Below, piece by piece: positions 11,434 through 22,224 of a stretch of 64,000 bases of DNA (position 1 is the stretch's first letter; every line of letters starts with the position of its first letter). Position numbers and translations under genes: made by a program. The stretch comes from Linanthus parryae (taxonomy: Eukaryota > Streptophyta > Magnoliopsida > Ericales > Polemoniaceae). Where the stretch lies: the NCBI GenBank assembly GCA_023055425.1, contig JALGPY010000003.1, positions 18,969,001-19,033,000 on the forward strand, written 5' to 3'. The notes under the pieces were generated by a model. It was given only the letters and a program-made list of their open reading frames with translations, searched no databases and was not told the DNA's origin.

Positions 11434-12104
11434 TGTAGGCATGAAAAATTTAACAAATTTAATTTCCACGTGTCAAACTTATGGCACGCTACAAATGAAA
11501 ATTGACATAAATTATCCTACAAAAAGGGGTGGTTTTTGTGTAAATAACTGAAAGTTGCTAGCTCTTTAATTAAATATTGAGAGATAGTAATTATTTATGT
11601 TATTAGATATTATCTCTTAAAAATAGATAAATAAAGTGATAAATATTGAAAAGTCCACATCATCCCTCATTTCCTCTATAAATAGAGGGTCATCCCAAGG
11701 AGAAAAAAAAACACACTTGGAGATTCAGAAGTAGCAGAGCTCTGACGAACAAGCCATTCAAGGCCCGAAGAACTCCATCGCTGCTCAGAATTGCCGCCTC
11801 CGCCTACATCGGAGATCCCAACTCCGCCCAAACCGGAGAAATCACATCCGCCTACATCGAAGATCAAAGCTCCGCTCAAATCGGAGAACAACCCAGCTCC
11901 GCTCAAATCGGAGAAGATCAGATCCGCCTAAATCGGAGAAGATCAATCCCCTCACTCAAAGAAGGAGAGGAGAATCAAAGGATATTATTTTCTTATTTAA
12001 GAAAATACATACCAGAGATTGTAGTCCCGCTTTATTACTCACATAAATTGAATTTGTCGCAGATTTACATGTTTATTTTCTTGAACAACAAATTTGTGTG
12101 AACG
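11434..12104 (+). repeat. Element B 5' LTR
   Basis: It contains a TATA box near 11,676 and, from about 11,800 to 11,945, repeated CCGC...CGGAG units of about 20-24 bp, each able to pair CTCCG with CGGAG. The same block occurs at 18,195-18,345 in the other LTR. Confidence 0.92.
11676..11684 (+). promoter_or_regulatory. TATA box in element B LTR
   Basis: CTATAAATA lies within the 16-bp palindrome CCTCTATAAATAGAGG (11673-11688). The right LTR has the same sequence near 18,073. Confidence 0.7.
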
Positions 12105-12110
12105 AATTTC

Positions 12111-12128
12111 TGGCACAACGAGTGGGAC
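12111..12128 (+). promoter_or_regulatory. Candidate element B primer-binding site
   Basis: TGGCACAACGAGTGGGAC begins six bases after the LTR end. TGG is the expected start of a PBS, but the tRNA is not assigned. Confidence 0.45.
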
Positions 12129-12180
12129 CATCTCTGCCTTTCATCTCTTCTTTCCAGAAAATCACTCAACCTTGTTCGTG

Positions 12181-14475
12181 ATGTCTTCCAACAAAGGCGT
12201 TGCAATAGTTCTAGACCAAAAGATCCATACCGTCAGATCTGCAAGTTCTGACAAAGATGGCTCAGGAACAAGTGAAGAAAGTTTGGGACCAATGACCCGA
12301 AGCAAAGTTGTAGCCCTAGGCCGCCCTCCTATGGTGTTGATTCCCAAATCAACACCGGTTTTTGGATCCAATCTTCCCGACGTTCCAGATCTGCGCATCC
12401 AAGTTGAAGCTCACAAAGATGATCACGATGCGCCGGGGGCAGAAAGTCAAGTCAACTCACCAATCCAGAAATCCCCTTCACATTCCTCAACTGAAGGAGA
12501 TCCTGATGGAGATGATGTTTCTAAACATGATGAGGATGAGGATGATGCTAACAGATCGGAATATTCCTTCCATGTCGCTGAATCAAAGTCACATAAAGAC
12601 GGTGGTCATGTGGCTTCTGACTGCTGTATCATGCCTGTCATGACCACAAATGTCCTTGCACTAGAAGAGCAAGTTTCACTATTATCTAGAAGCGTTGAGG
12701 AAATGAAGCTTGCTATGGAGAAACGTGATCTTCAGTTTGGAGCACTGATGAACAGGATGGAGAATATGGGGGAGTCAAGCCATGTTGTCCACAACCTTCC
12801 AAGAACTGAGGATGCAGCTGGCAAGAGCAAGGAAAAGTTTCCAGATCTAAATGTCTCGGCAGATGGTTTCATTCTTGTCAGCCAGTTGAAGAACTTTACT
12901 GTTGAAAAAATGAAGGAGAAGCAAGAAAATGTGGAGGAGGCGTCCCAACCTTTAACAGGTTATAAGAAACCTTACTCTGAAAGGACCGAGCTCCTGAAAT
13001 TCCCTACAGGATATAATCCTTCAAAGTTCAAGCTATTCAGTGGCAAAGGCAATCCCAGACAGCATATTGCTCATTTCGTGGAGACGTGCAACAACGCAGG
13101 TTCGTATGGTGAACTACTTGTCAAGCAGTTTGTTCGAACACTTGATGGTTATGCTTTTGATTGGTATGGATATCTTGATCCAAGATCAATTGAAAGTTGG
13201 GAGCAAATTGAGAACGAGTTCTTGAATCGATTCTACAACACACGAAAAACAGTGAGCATGACCGAGCTCACTAACAACCGCCAATGGAAGGATGAGCATG
13301 TGATCGATTACATCAATCGATGGAGGAATCTAAGTCTCAACTGCAAAGATAGACTTAGAGAAAGCTCCGGCATTGAGATGTGCATTCAAGGTATGCATTG
13401 GGGACTCAGCTACATCCTTTAGGGGATCAAGCCTAGAACCTTTGAGGAGTTAGCAACACGTGCTCATGACATGGAACTTAGTATTTCTGCTAGTGGAAGC
13501 CAAGGACCACAAATTCAAGACTCTAAACATATTGGAGTCAAACCAACTTTTCACAAAGGGGGCAACAGTACTTTGAAAGTTGAAGCTGAGGAATCAATGG
13601 CTGTAACAGCTGCACCTGTGAAGCTAGGCGCCAAGTTAAGTAAGAAAGATGGCGATAAATTCACCTCGTAGCAAGCAGGGTACACACCAAAGCCATCGCT
13701 GAAGGAATTGCAAGCCAAAGTGTATCCGTTTCCTGACGCTAATGTTCCTGATATGCTTGATCAACTTTTGACCCTCAAACTACTCGAGCTTCCTGAATAA
13801 AAACGACCAGAGGAAGCTACAAGGACTAATGACCCACGATACTGCAAGTATCATCGTCTTGTAAGCCATCCTACACATCAATGCTTTATTTTGAAAGAGA
13901 AAATAGTGCAACTTGTTCGAGAAGGGAAGGTTTCTTTGGAAGACGAACGAGAAACTGCAGCTGCAAACATGATATCTCTCACTTGTGATGGTGAAGATCA
14001 AGAAATAATTCCATATGAAGTATCGTGCAAATTCATTGGCGTCGAAGAAGTTGAAGATAATTTTGGTGAATTGTTACACATTGAAGGGAATGATATCGAC
14101 ACCACAAAGAAGCCTTCTGTCTTTCACCGCCTTGGAAAGCGCAAAGCAACAGAGTCTGTGTTTGATCGTTTAGGAGTGAAGGATGCTACTACCATGATTC
14201 CTCGACGACCAGTCTACAACAGGCTGGGTCCAACCATGGGGCGTGGGATGAAGACTATGGCTCGAAGTAGAAAACTACCTGCAATGTCAAAAGAACGCGA
14301 GGAGATCGCTAGTAAGTTTCCATCTCGAATGAGGAGGCACAAAGAAGTTGTGGCAGCAACCGAAGGCGTGCTGAAAGTTAAAAAGCAAACCATCGTCGTC
14401 ACTAAAGTGGTAGATGAAGAAACAGGAAGAATTTGCCCCATCAGTGGCAAGTTCTTGAAAGATGATCATCCTTGA
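12181..14475 (+). pseudogene. Element B gag, three in-frame stops
   Basis: The frame starts at ATG 12181 (MSSNKGVAIV) and stays in one frame to the stop at 14475, broken only by TAG 13420, TAG 13669 and TAA 13798. Each is one C-to-T change from CAG or CAA, if those were the original codons. The N-terminal part is acidic and Ser/Asp-rich; the retrotransposon gag core lies at about 12,990-13,480 (FKLFSGKGNPRQHIAHF, DWYGYLDPRSIESWEQIE, FLNRFY). A zinc-binding motif CKYHRLVSHPTHQC (about 13,845) has C-x2-H-x4-H-x4-C spacing, matching the knuckle of element D gag and not the usual CCHC. The C-terminus is basic. Gag would form the particle and bind RNA. No pol follows. Confidence 0.85.
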
Positions 14476-14489
14476 TAATAAATTGAAGG

Positions 14490-15110
14490 CTCCTGTAGCA
14501 CGAGCCTAAACTGCTTTCAAAAGCTCATGTAGTACGAGCTTATAAACTGCTTCAAACGCTCCTGTACTACGAGCCTAAAATGCTTCAAAGGCTCCTGTAG
14601 CACGAGCCTAAACTGCTTCAAACGCTCCTGTAGTACGAGCCTAAACTGCTTCAAACGCTCCTGTAGTACGAGCCTAAACTGCTTCAAAGGCTCCTGTAGC
14701 ACGAGCCTAAACTGCTTCAAACGCTCCTGTAGGACGAGCCTAAACTGCTTCAAAGGCTCATGTAGCACGAGCCTAAACTGCTTCAAACGCTCCTGTAGGA
14801 CGAGCCTAAACTGCTTCAAAGGCTCCTGTAGCACGAGCCTAAACTGCTTCAAACGCTCCTGTAGTACGAGCCTAAACTGCTTCAAATGCTCCTTTAGTAC
14901 GAGCCTAAACTGCTTCAAGCCTCCTGTAGCACGAGCCTAAACTGCTTCAAAAGGCTCCTGTAGCACGAGCCTATTCAAAAGCTCCTGTAGCACGAGCCTA
15001 AACTGCTCCAACGCTCCTTAGTACGAGATTATAAACTACTCCAAACGCTCCTATAGTATGAGCTTATAAACTACTTCAACGCTCTAGGACACAAGAGCTT
15101 AAATTGTGTT
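14490..15110 (+). repeat. 33-bp hairpin tandem array of element B
   Basis: About 17-18 head-to-tail copies of a 33-bp unit (AAACTGCTTCAAA plus GGCTCCTGTAGCACGAGCC) follow gag. Most units contain GCTC...GAGC able to form a short stem; some variants keep pairing (AAGCTC with GAGCTT at 14,520-14,542). The copies decay toward the right end. Since 33 is divisible by three, the minus strand shows a spurious repeated open frame. Confidence 0.92.
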
Positions 15111-16138
15111 ACTCCTAACTTGCACGAGTCTAACTGCAAAGGCTAAATTGAACTACGCTTTACTTGATCCTGTGAGGGTACGTAGGCAGCTTGGAACATC
15201 CTTCTAAGTTCAGTCATACCAACCAAAGCACCCCGCATTTGTAGGCGTTGTTTTGGGTGCCAATTAATGTTCGATTTAGTCTTAGTACCATTTGGAATGA
15301 CGAATCGTAATCAGGATTCCATCTTGTAAGAAGAAAGTCTTGTTAGTGATGGATCGGGATTATCATTGCTTTTTTGAATTCATGTGGCCCAAGGCACATC
15401 GATGAACAAGGAAATTGAAGCTTGTGAGCTTCACAATGAATGTGATCCTTCCGCTGATCAAGAATAGAAATGATTGCAAGCCTCGCTACCGTGAAACAGG
15501 TTTACATCTCATCTCCTTCTTGAGGATGTGAATCATTGTTGCAGGTCCTTGAATTCAAGATTGTTCTTTGGATAATGTTTTCGGACTTGTGTTCTTTGTT
15601 CATGCTTTCAAAGTTTTCTGAGCTTGTTGTCATTAAGACTCGAGACTATGAAATCTCGAACGATGAAACAGTATATGTTAATCGCCAAGTTGGAAGACTT
15701 CTTCTTCAAGTATCTCCGTCGATTCGTTATCCATCTTCACCAGCCATCGCTATCAGGAGGGAGGGCGGCTTCACAGGAACATCTTGATATCCAATCGACT
15801 CAACTTTGTCATAAAGATTCAGAGTTTCCGCTAGTAATTTCTCAACATCCTTGACCTACCTCATGCCATCGAGAGATCAAGAACCATCAGTATAGCTGCT
15901 GTCCTAGCATGAGGTACATTATTGTTGCTGCCTCATGTCGTCACGACACTTGCGTCGCTTTTCACAGTGATCATATGCAGACTCGTCGGCTCATGTTTGC
16001 CATTATCTTCATTAATCAAGTGCATCACACGATTAGTGTCTTTGCCGGATGTTGAGTACTTTGCGGGCAATCCTTGCTGCAATCAACTCCATAGAGGACT
16101 CCAAGTATCAGCAAACCTGCAACAACAACAACAACAAC

Positions 16139-16173
<35 letters not shown>

Positions 16174-17831
16174 GCAACCCACGTTTCATCAACATCATAG
16201 CATGGAGCCATCACAGCGCATGGTGGCCTTTTTATTTGCTTGTTGGATGCTGCTACTGCTCTTTTTGAGCCATCGTATTGCAAATAAAACCCCCCGGGCT
16301 TGTTTCGGCTTCGCGGTCAGGTTGCTCCCAATCTAAGTGACCTTGAAGAAGATGCGACTTCCGAACTTCAGGTTAGTCATCTTCACTGCTTAGATGGCCT
16401 CGCCGTCACGACAACCAAGGTCCATCTCGCCATTTCTTCATTATTGCTTGGATGGAAAACCTGCAAAATGAAAACAAGAAGAAGAGAACTTTTCCGGGCT
16501 CGTCTTCACCACAACAATACCATTTCCCTTGTTTACTTCACCATCATTGTGGCTTCTTCCGTGCTGCTACCACCGTTTCGATCATCTTAGACCCACCATT
16601 GAGTGAGGAAGGTGGCTTCATTCCTTCGATCAAGGTTACTTCAAGTAGAATTGACATCACCTCATTTGATCCACTTCGTGTTCGCCGTCTTCGGGATAAG
16701 CCGAAGTGTAAAGCAGTTTTGTTTGCTGGAAGAAAATAGAGGACAAGACACTTTGTTCTTAAAAAAATGATCTTTGATGATGAGAAAAAAAAATAACAGA
16801 GCATACACCAACATAGCACTTGAGGGTCTTAAGATCATGGCTATAAAAACATAGCATGGCAACAAACACATGGTACCAACACTATCTTGTTGTTAAAGAA
16901 GATGATGCTCAGTACTTAGTTCTTCTCAAAGCAAAAGCATAGTACTTTGTTATTCTCAAAACAGATAACAAAATGGCTCATTTTCTTCTCAGAGATTAGC
17001 CTTCGCCAACTGTGACTGAACCTTTTATGCCGCAAGCTACTCAAAGTTCTCCATCTTCTCAATAAAGGCGATGTTTTGGCTTCGGAGCATTTCTAGGAGA
17101 GTACTCTGCTTTCGGTAAAACAGAGTTCAAAACAGAGCGTACGAGGTGTAACAAAAAAAAAAAAAAAAAAAAACATACCGGTAGCTCTGAAACTTCTGCG
17201 CCTGCTTCGTCGATCGCCTACCTTCGCCGTCTTCTTCTCTGGTGTATCAGCTTCGTCGAGTACCAAGTCTGGATTGCTTCGAGATGCTCTGGAAGATACT
17301 AGAGGGCTTTCTTTTATGGAAGAAAAGTTGTTTTTGAGATAAAGTAGAAGACTAACCTGCTTATCTCCTCCAAGAATATCATTAGCTATCAGCAGAAGCA
17401 TGAGGAACGTTAGGACTCCGTATATGGACGAGTTTTTGGACAAGTGCCACAAGGTGAGGTGTAGGCATGAATTGGGTCGGCTTCTTAGCGTGATGGATGG
17501 GTGAGTTACAACAACAGCCCAAAAAAAAAAAACAAAAACAAAAAAAAAAAAAACAAAAACAAAAATTGTGTAGAATTATGATCCATTTGAAAAATAAAGA
17601 TCATGACCTGCCACATTATCTTTCAACCGTTTGAAGGTCCAAGTCCATTACACTTTTTGGAATTAAATCCAAAAGGTGTAAACTAAATCAGTCAGCCCAA
17701 ATAAATTCGACAAGGACGGACCCACAAGGGCGAGACCCATGAAACCGGTCCAAACATGTTGCCGAAGTTATCTCAAGGATTCGAGACAATTCCGCCTACA
17801 AACAAGGCGAATCAGTCTCGAAGGGGACATT
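15111..17831. other. Element B 3' region, non-coding
   Basis: No gag or pol homology is seen. Contents: GGGTACGTAGGCAGC near 15,176; a (CAA)n run followed by about 25 A at 16,121-16,166; A-rich runs at 17,152-17,173 and 17,520-17,563; a polypurine tract AAGGGGACA at 17,821-17,829 next to the 3' LTR. On the minus strand between about 17,050 and 17,460 short open pieces are bounded by GT and AG signals (see findings). Confidence 0.6.
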
Positions 17832-18501
17832 TGTAGGCATGAAAATTTTAACAAATTTAATTTCCACGTGTCAAAATTATGGCACGCTACAAATGAAAAT
17901 TGACATAAATTATCCTACAAAAAGGGGTGGTTTTTGTGTAAATAACTGAAAGTTGCTAGCTCTTTAATTAAATATTGAGAGATAGTAATTATTTATGTTA
18001 TTAGATATTATCTCTTAAAAATAGATAAATAAAGTGATAAATATTGAAAAGTCCACATCATCCCTCATTTCCTCTATAAATAGAGGGTTATCCCAAGGAG
18101 AGAAAAAACACACTTGGAGATTCAGAAGTAGCAGAGCTCTCACGAACAAGCCATTCAAGGCCCGAAGAACTCCATCGCTGCTCAGAATTGCCGCCTCCGC
18201 CTACATCGGAGATCTCAACTCCGCCCAAACCGGAGAAATCACATCCACCTACATCGAAGATCAAAGCTCCGCTCAATCGGAGAACAACCCAGCTCCGCTC
18301 AAATCGGAGAAGATCAGATCCGCCTAAATCGGAGAAGATCAATCCCCTCAATCAAAGAAGGAGAGAAGAATCAAAGGATATTATTTTTCTTATTTAAGAA
18401 AATACATACCAGAGATTGTAGTCCCGCTTTATTACTCACATAAATTGAATTTGTCACAGATTTACTTGTTTATTTTCTTGAACAACAAATTTGTGTGAAC
18501 A
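17832..18501 (+). repeat. Element B 3' LTR
   Basis: 670 bp, TGTAGGCATG to GTGTGAACA, about 98% like the left LTR by eye, followed by the target duplication CCTAC. Confidence 0.92.
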
Positions 18502-18506
18502 CCTAC

Positions 18507-18552
18507 TTTCCACCTTTTTCGCGAGTAAGTACGCAAAGGTGGTACTGCATCA
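18507..18552 (-). repeat. Element A 5' LTR, outer piece
   Basis: 46 bp identical in content to 6512-6557. It completes the LTR split by element B and is followed by the A target duplication GGATA. Confidence 0.92.
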
Positions 18553-18698
18553 GGATATTTCCAACATTAGAAGCCTCTCACGATTTGGAAACTTTGGAGA
18601 AAATGTGTCCAACTTTATCCCATGATATCGAAGTTATTGTCAACTGAAGCGCATATGGAACGGACTATGCTGCAACTGTTATCAAATACAGTAAGTAA
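18553..18698 (+). pseudogene. TSB-like: Tryptophan synthase beta chain pseudogene, C-terminal part
   Basis: Reading on from LEGI at 6122 the frame gives FPTLEASHDLETLEKMCPTL and then IEVIVN, the usual enzyme C-terminus, to VIKYSK and a TAA at 18696-18698 at about the normal end of the protein. One internal TGA follows VIVN where the family has Cys in NCSGRGDKD; the glycines of that loop are also lost. The GGATA at 18553-18557 is the second copy of the element A target duplication. The exon was thus whole before A inserted, although the gene already lacked its front half or lost it independently. Confidence 0.85.
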
Positions 18699-19492
18699 AA
18701 TCGATCTATAAGTGACGCGATAAAAAATAAAAATTGAACTAAAAATAGGATGTAGAATGTAGTTATGTTCAGGGATTTTAATATGAGCTCTGAATGGTAG
18801 TTGAAACTAAAAGAATACCAGATGGTTAGATGAACATTTACCAGAGCACAAATCAGTGGCGAGACGGAACGGTCATCTCTGTAGAATTTTGTGTTCCCCT
18901 TACCTATATATTTGCAAATTAGAGGATGTAAGCACATTGATATATGGAGCATCCGAAGAGTTATGGACTTCGCCAACATATCGAGCAATTCCTGCATGTT
19001 TCATGTTTTTCTTGCAGAGTACATTGATGTTTCTCAAACGTGATAGTTTATTCACATACTTCCTTGAACGCATACCAGTGACCACGTAAAACTCCCAAAC
19101 AGCATACAACATTCCCTTCATTGAGAATAAGTTATCATTATACCAAACAAACGGCAACCCATTGCACAAACCGTTGATCTTCAAGAATTGGACTGCTTTC
19201 CAACGGCACAGCCATGTTTCCGAGTATCTACGTCCATTACATGAAACGTGTATATGGACACAGTCATAACAGAGTTATAAAATCGTAGACATAACAAAGT
19301 TAAACTATGTTAGACATGTTAGATAATTAAGGAAGCAACAAAGGTCCTGCAATTGTAGACAGGTTAGCTAACAAGGCAGCAAAGGTTCCGTCAAAAAAAT
19401 GTAGTATGGGAACCTCGTCATCAAGCACGACCCAGTACATCTAATATCCTCAAACTAAGTACGATAAAAATGTGTAGAGCATCCTGCCTATA

Positions 19493-19556
19493 ATACATCA
19501 AATCTAGAGAATCCTGCCTATAATACATCAAATCTAGAGAATCCTGCCTATAATAA
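19493..19556 (+). repeat. 30-bp tandem repeat, about 2.3 copies
   Basis: The unit ATCCTGCCTATAATACATCA plus AATCTAGAGA occurs twice in full and partly a third time. The paralogous segment near 40,270 has only one copy. Confidence 0.85.
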
Positions 19557-20099
19557 TTGCCTAACGCAACTCCACATGGTACTCAAAACTCCAAAAAGAC
19601 TGACAAACGTGTCCATGGACTGCCAATGAATCCAACCATATTGCCCTACCTATGTGTGCTCGACTATATGCCTCCAAAAAGTAAAGCATAAAACGCTAAA
19701 GAAGTGGGGTCGATACGCCAAGGGATCGCCGAGGACCCCAGAATATTTTGGATCACAAATTACTTGAAGGCACAAATTTCTCAAAGCTGCTTCACCACAT
19801 CATTCCCATAATTCAGTGCAATGTATCTTTGAAACTTGCCTATAATTACTGTGGTGCATTGCTCGCAGTTGCGTAAGGAAGTAAAAATAACATACCTAAA
19901 AAGGAACTAAGCTAAAACATGAGACTTGAAAATCCAATCAATATCTTTCCAGTTGTAATTTGCTCTGTGTCTTGGCAATTTCCAATGTTTGTGTACAACA
20001 TTATACACCAATGCCAATAAAGCAGTTCCTGAATTCGTTTAAATCAAAATATTAACCTGAATATAAAAAAATAATTAAATAGAACTTAAGTATCTAGTG

Positions 20100-20320
20100 A
20101 CCATAGTGCCACGGTCTTAATCAAGTTAACGCCATGGTCAAGTAATTGCATAGTCTTAATCAAGTAAAAATAAAATAGTCTTAATCTAGTAATGCCATAG
20201 TCTGAATCAAGTTATTGCATAGTGCCATAGTCTTTATCAAGTAATGCCTTAGTCTTAATCAACATAACAACCAACAAAATTGCATAGTGCCATAAACTTA
20301 ATCATGTAATGTCAAATAGT
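20100..20320 (+). repeat. Degenerate minisatellite, about 20-25 bp unit
   Basis: Some nine imperfect copies of ATAGTCTTAATCAAGTAATG with GCCATAG linkers. Confidence 0.7.
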
Positions 20321-20668
20321 TTGTCACTTCACTTGTAGCCTCGAAAATGCTACCTGAACGGCTGAACCTCACTACTTATCAATCTGTAGATCATATGTGG
20401 AACACCATCACCCATACTTCTTTTTTGATATACATACTCTGCAATACAAGGGCTCCATCATATCCTTAGAGAACCTCTAAAACCTATTTTCAAGAGCACT
20501 GAATGGTAGGCAAGTCTTCTGTAAGAGGTTCATGACCCAGCCAAGCCATCGCTTAAGATCTGACAAGAGAATCCAACGTCCGGTGATTTCTACTAAGGAA
20601 GGAGAGCACCTTCTAGAAAGTATAAAACATCTACTGAACCACTCTTCAGTGGAGATGTACAAACACTA

Positions 20669-21128
20669 TGTTATGAAATGGTGATCAAAAAACCTAGCTT
20701 GAAGTTGGCAACCAAATCAAATTTGCGAAGCATTGAAGATTTTTAGCAAAGAAGCAGCAGTTCGACGGGTCTGCAACATTTTGACGGGTCTGGAACAGTT
20801 CGATGGTGACGGGTCTGGAACAGTTTGATAGGACGGCTGAATTTGTTTCCTTGTTCGTTTTTTGTATCTTCTTTGTTTCTTGGGCACCAAGTCGGTATCC
20901 TAAGCCTATATAAGGACCTAGGGTCGTGGCTTACTGGTGTGTGGGGTGTTTTGGATTATAATTGGCTCTCTCATCAATAAATCGGGTTGTTTTGGCCTTG
21001 GATGTAGCTAGTCTCAAAACTAGTGAACCACGTTATGTCGTTGTGTCGTTCTTCATCTTGTTCTTCGTCTTATTACTCTTATTGATTCCTAACAATTGGT
21101 ATCGAGCTTCCGCGTGCGTACTCTAACA
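20669..21128 (+). repeat. Element F left LTR
   Basis: It contains the promoter-like CCTATATAAGGACC near 20,905 and near its end a PBS-like TGGTATCGAGC (21097-21107). Confidence 0.8.
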
Positions 21129-21130
21129 AG

Positions 21131-21142
21131 TGGTATCAGAGC
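21131..21142 (+). promoter_or_regulatory. Element F primer-binding site (initiator tRNA-Met)
   Basis: TGGTATCAGAGC, two bases after the CA end of the left LTR. Confidence 0.9.
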
Positions 21143-21246
21143 CAGGTTGTTGGGTTAGGGTTTGTTGGTGAGGATTGATGGCATATTCGTTTGGGATGAA
21201 GATAAATTGTTTTGATGAGAATATTGTTGATACACCCACCACCAAG

Positions 21247-21350
21247 TTCCTTATTGTGGGAACTATTGAGTTCCTTATTGTGGGAACTATTGAGATCCTT
21301 GTTGTGGGAGCTATCGGGTTCCTTATTGTGGGAGCTATCGGGTTCTTTGT
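21247..21350 (+). repeat. 24-bp tandem repeat in element F
   Basis: About four copies of GTTCCTTATTGTGGGAACTA plus TTGA with drift. GTTCC and GGAAC within each of the first units are complementary. Confidence 0.8.
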
Positions 21351-22224
21351 CATGGAGCATCGGGCGCGCATTGTAGCGCAAATTTGGAGGTTCCCGTGCA
21401 CTTGGCGTTCCGGCGTAATCGGGCTTCCGGCGTGGAGTATTGGGCGAGTGAATCTCATTTGGGTTCTTCCGTCGCAAGAACTCGTAAGAGTTGGAGCATC
21501 GGCATGGAGAAATCTTGTTCTGGCTGCTAGGAGGATTCAAGTCAAGGTGGAGACAAATCGGATCAACAGGCGAATTTGGTTCGTGGCATGTAGCAATTGA
21601 CGCGTATGGTTGACACGTGATTTGGTTGGTAGCGCGTTTTTGGGCGCGCATTGATTGGATGCATGTTATTGGGCATGTATTGATTGGCCGCATGTTATTG
21701 TGCACGCATTGGTTGTTGGCACGTTATTGGGCGTGTCTCGGTTTACGCATTGGTGCGGTGTTTTGGTTGCGCAATTAACATGACATTGATTGATAGGCAC
21801 TTTCATCATCAAGTGTCATTGTGATGATATTGGGGAGATGCATTGTGTCATGGTGCATTAGGGTGTGTTGATTGAGACACACAAGTTTATGCGTTTGTTG
21901 AGACTCAAAGACGCGCTTGTTGTGGCGCATAGTGGATGTATTCCATTACCACAATTTGGGAATACATTCTATCGTTTGATTGGTCGATCTTTTCAATTTG
22001 GGTGGAGCACTTTGAATTTGGTTGTTAAAGGTGCATCCACAAATTGGCGTATCCGTTACAAGGACGGATGGCAATTGGAGAAACGATTTGGTGAATTGGC
22101 TTTCGCAGTTAGATGCGGAACATCAGGTTTTGGGTGGAGGCGTTCTTGATCGTGAGACATTCACAATTTGTTTGATGAGGAGCATTGGATTGGTTGCTAG
22201 GGAGTTTTGATAAAGGTGGAGATT

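Larger units (their letters stand above)
11434..18501 (+). mobile_element. Element B: gag-only LTR retrotransposon nested in element A
   Basis: The LTRs 11434-12104 and 17832-18501 (about 670 bp) start TGTAGGCATG. The right one ends CA, the left one CG by one substitution. The target duplication is CCTAC at 11429-11433 and 18502-18506. The LTRs differ by about 2%, less than those of A, consistent with later insertion. The interior holds a degenerate gag and a 33-bp tandem array but no protease, RT or integrase, so it depended on another element's enzymes (LARD-like). Gag style and the CHHC knuckle link it to the Tat-like group of element D. Confidence 0.92.
6123..18552 (-). mobile_element. 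Element A: Ty3/gypsy chromovirus, interrupted by element B
   Basis: Two 435-bp LTRs (6123-6557, and 11045-11433 joined to 18507-18552) begin TG and end CA. The 5-bp target duplication GGATA occurs at 6118-6122 and 18553-18557. A methionine-initiator PBS follows the right LTR on the minus strand and a polypurine tract precedes the left one, so the element reads right to left. Its own length without element B is about 5.4 kb. The LTRs differ at roughly 14 positions (about 3%). Gag, protease, RT, RNase H, integrase and chromodomain are all present but carry many stops and frameshifts, so it is not autonomous now. Confidence 0.93.
18699..20668. other. Intergenic DNA with a duplicated segment
   Basis: No gene is recognised. 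The segment about 19,320-19,860 is collinear with 40,141-40,396 plus 46,024-46,170, the two sides of the LINE insertion. A shorter piece, about 19,225-19,310, resembles 22,825-22,960. Two tandem repeats are listed separately. Short open frames at 18,900-19,184 and 20,477-20,662 on the minus strand match nothing I recognise. Confidence 0.6.

Noticed and set aside
14517..14918. Minus-strand open frame of 133 codons made of 11-residue repeats
   Set aside because: It is a by-product of the 33-bp non-coding tandem array (33 is a multiple of three); no start context or conservation supports a protein.
16121..16166. Poly(A) of a retrocopied mRNA in element B
   Set aside because: The CAA run grading into A and the lack of any coding sequence or target duplication around it fit a simple repeat better.
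20477..20662. Minus-strand 61-codon exon fragment
   Set aside because: The peptide looks protein-like but matches no family I know and has no flanking splice or start evidence.
21136..21705. 189-codon minus-strand frame with SSHNK repeats in element F
   Set aside because: It is antisense to a 24-bp tandem repeat in a non-autonomous LTR element; low complexity, no family match.
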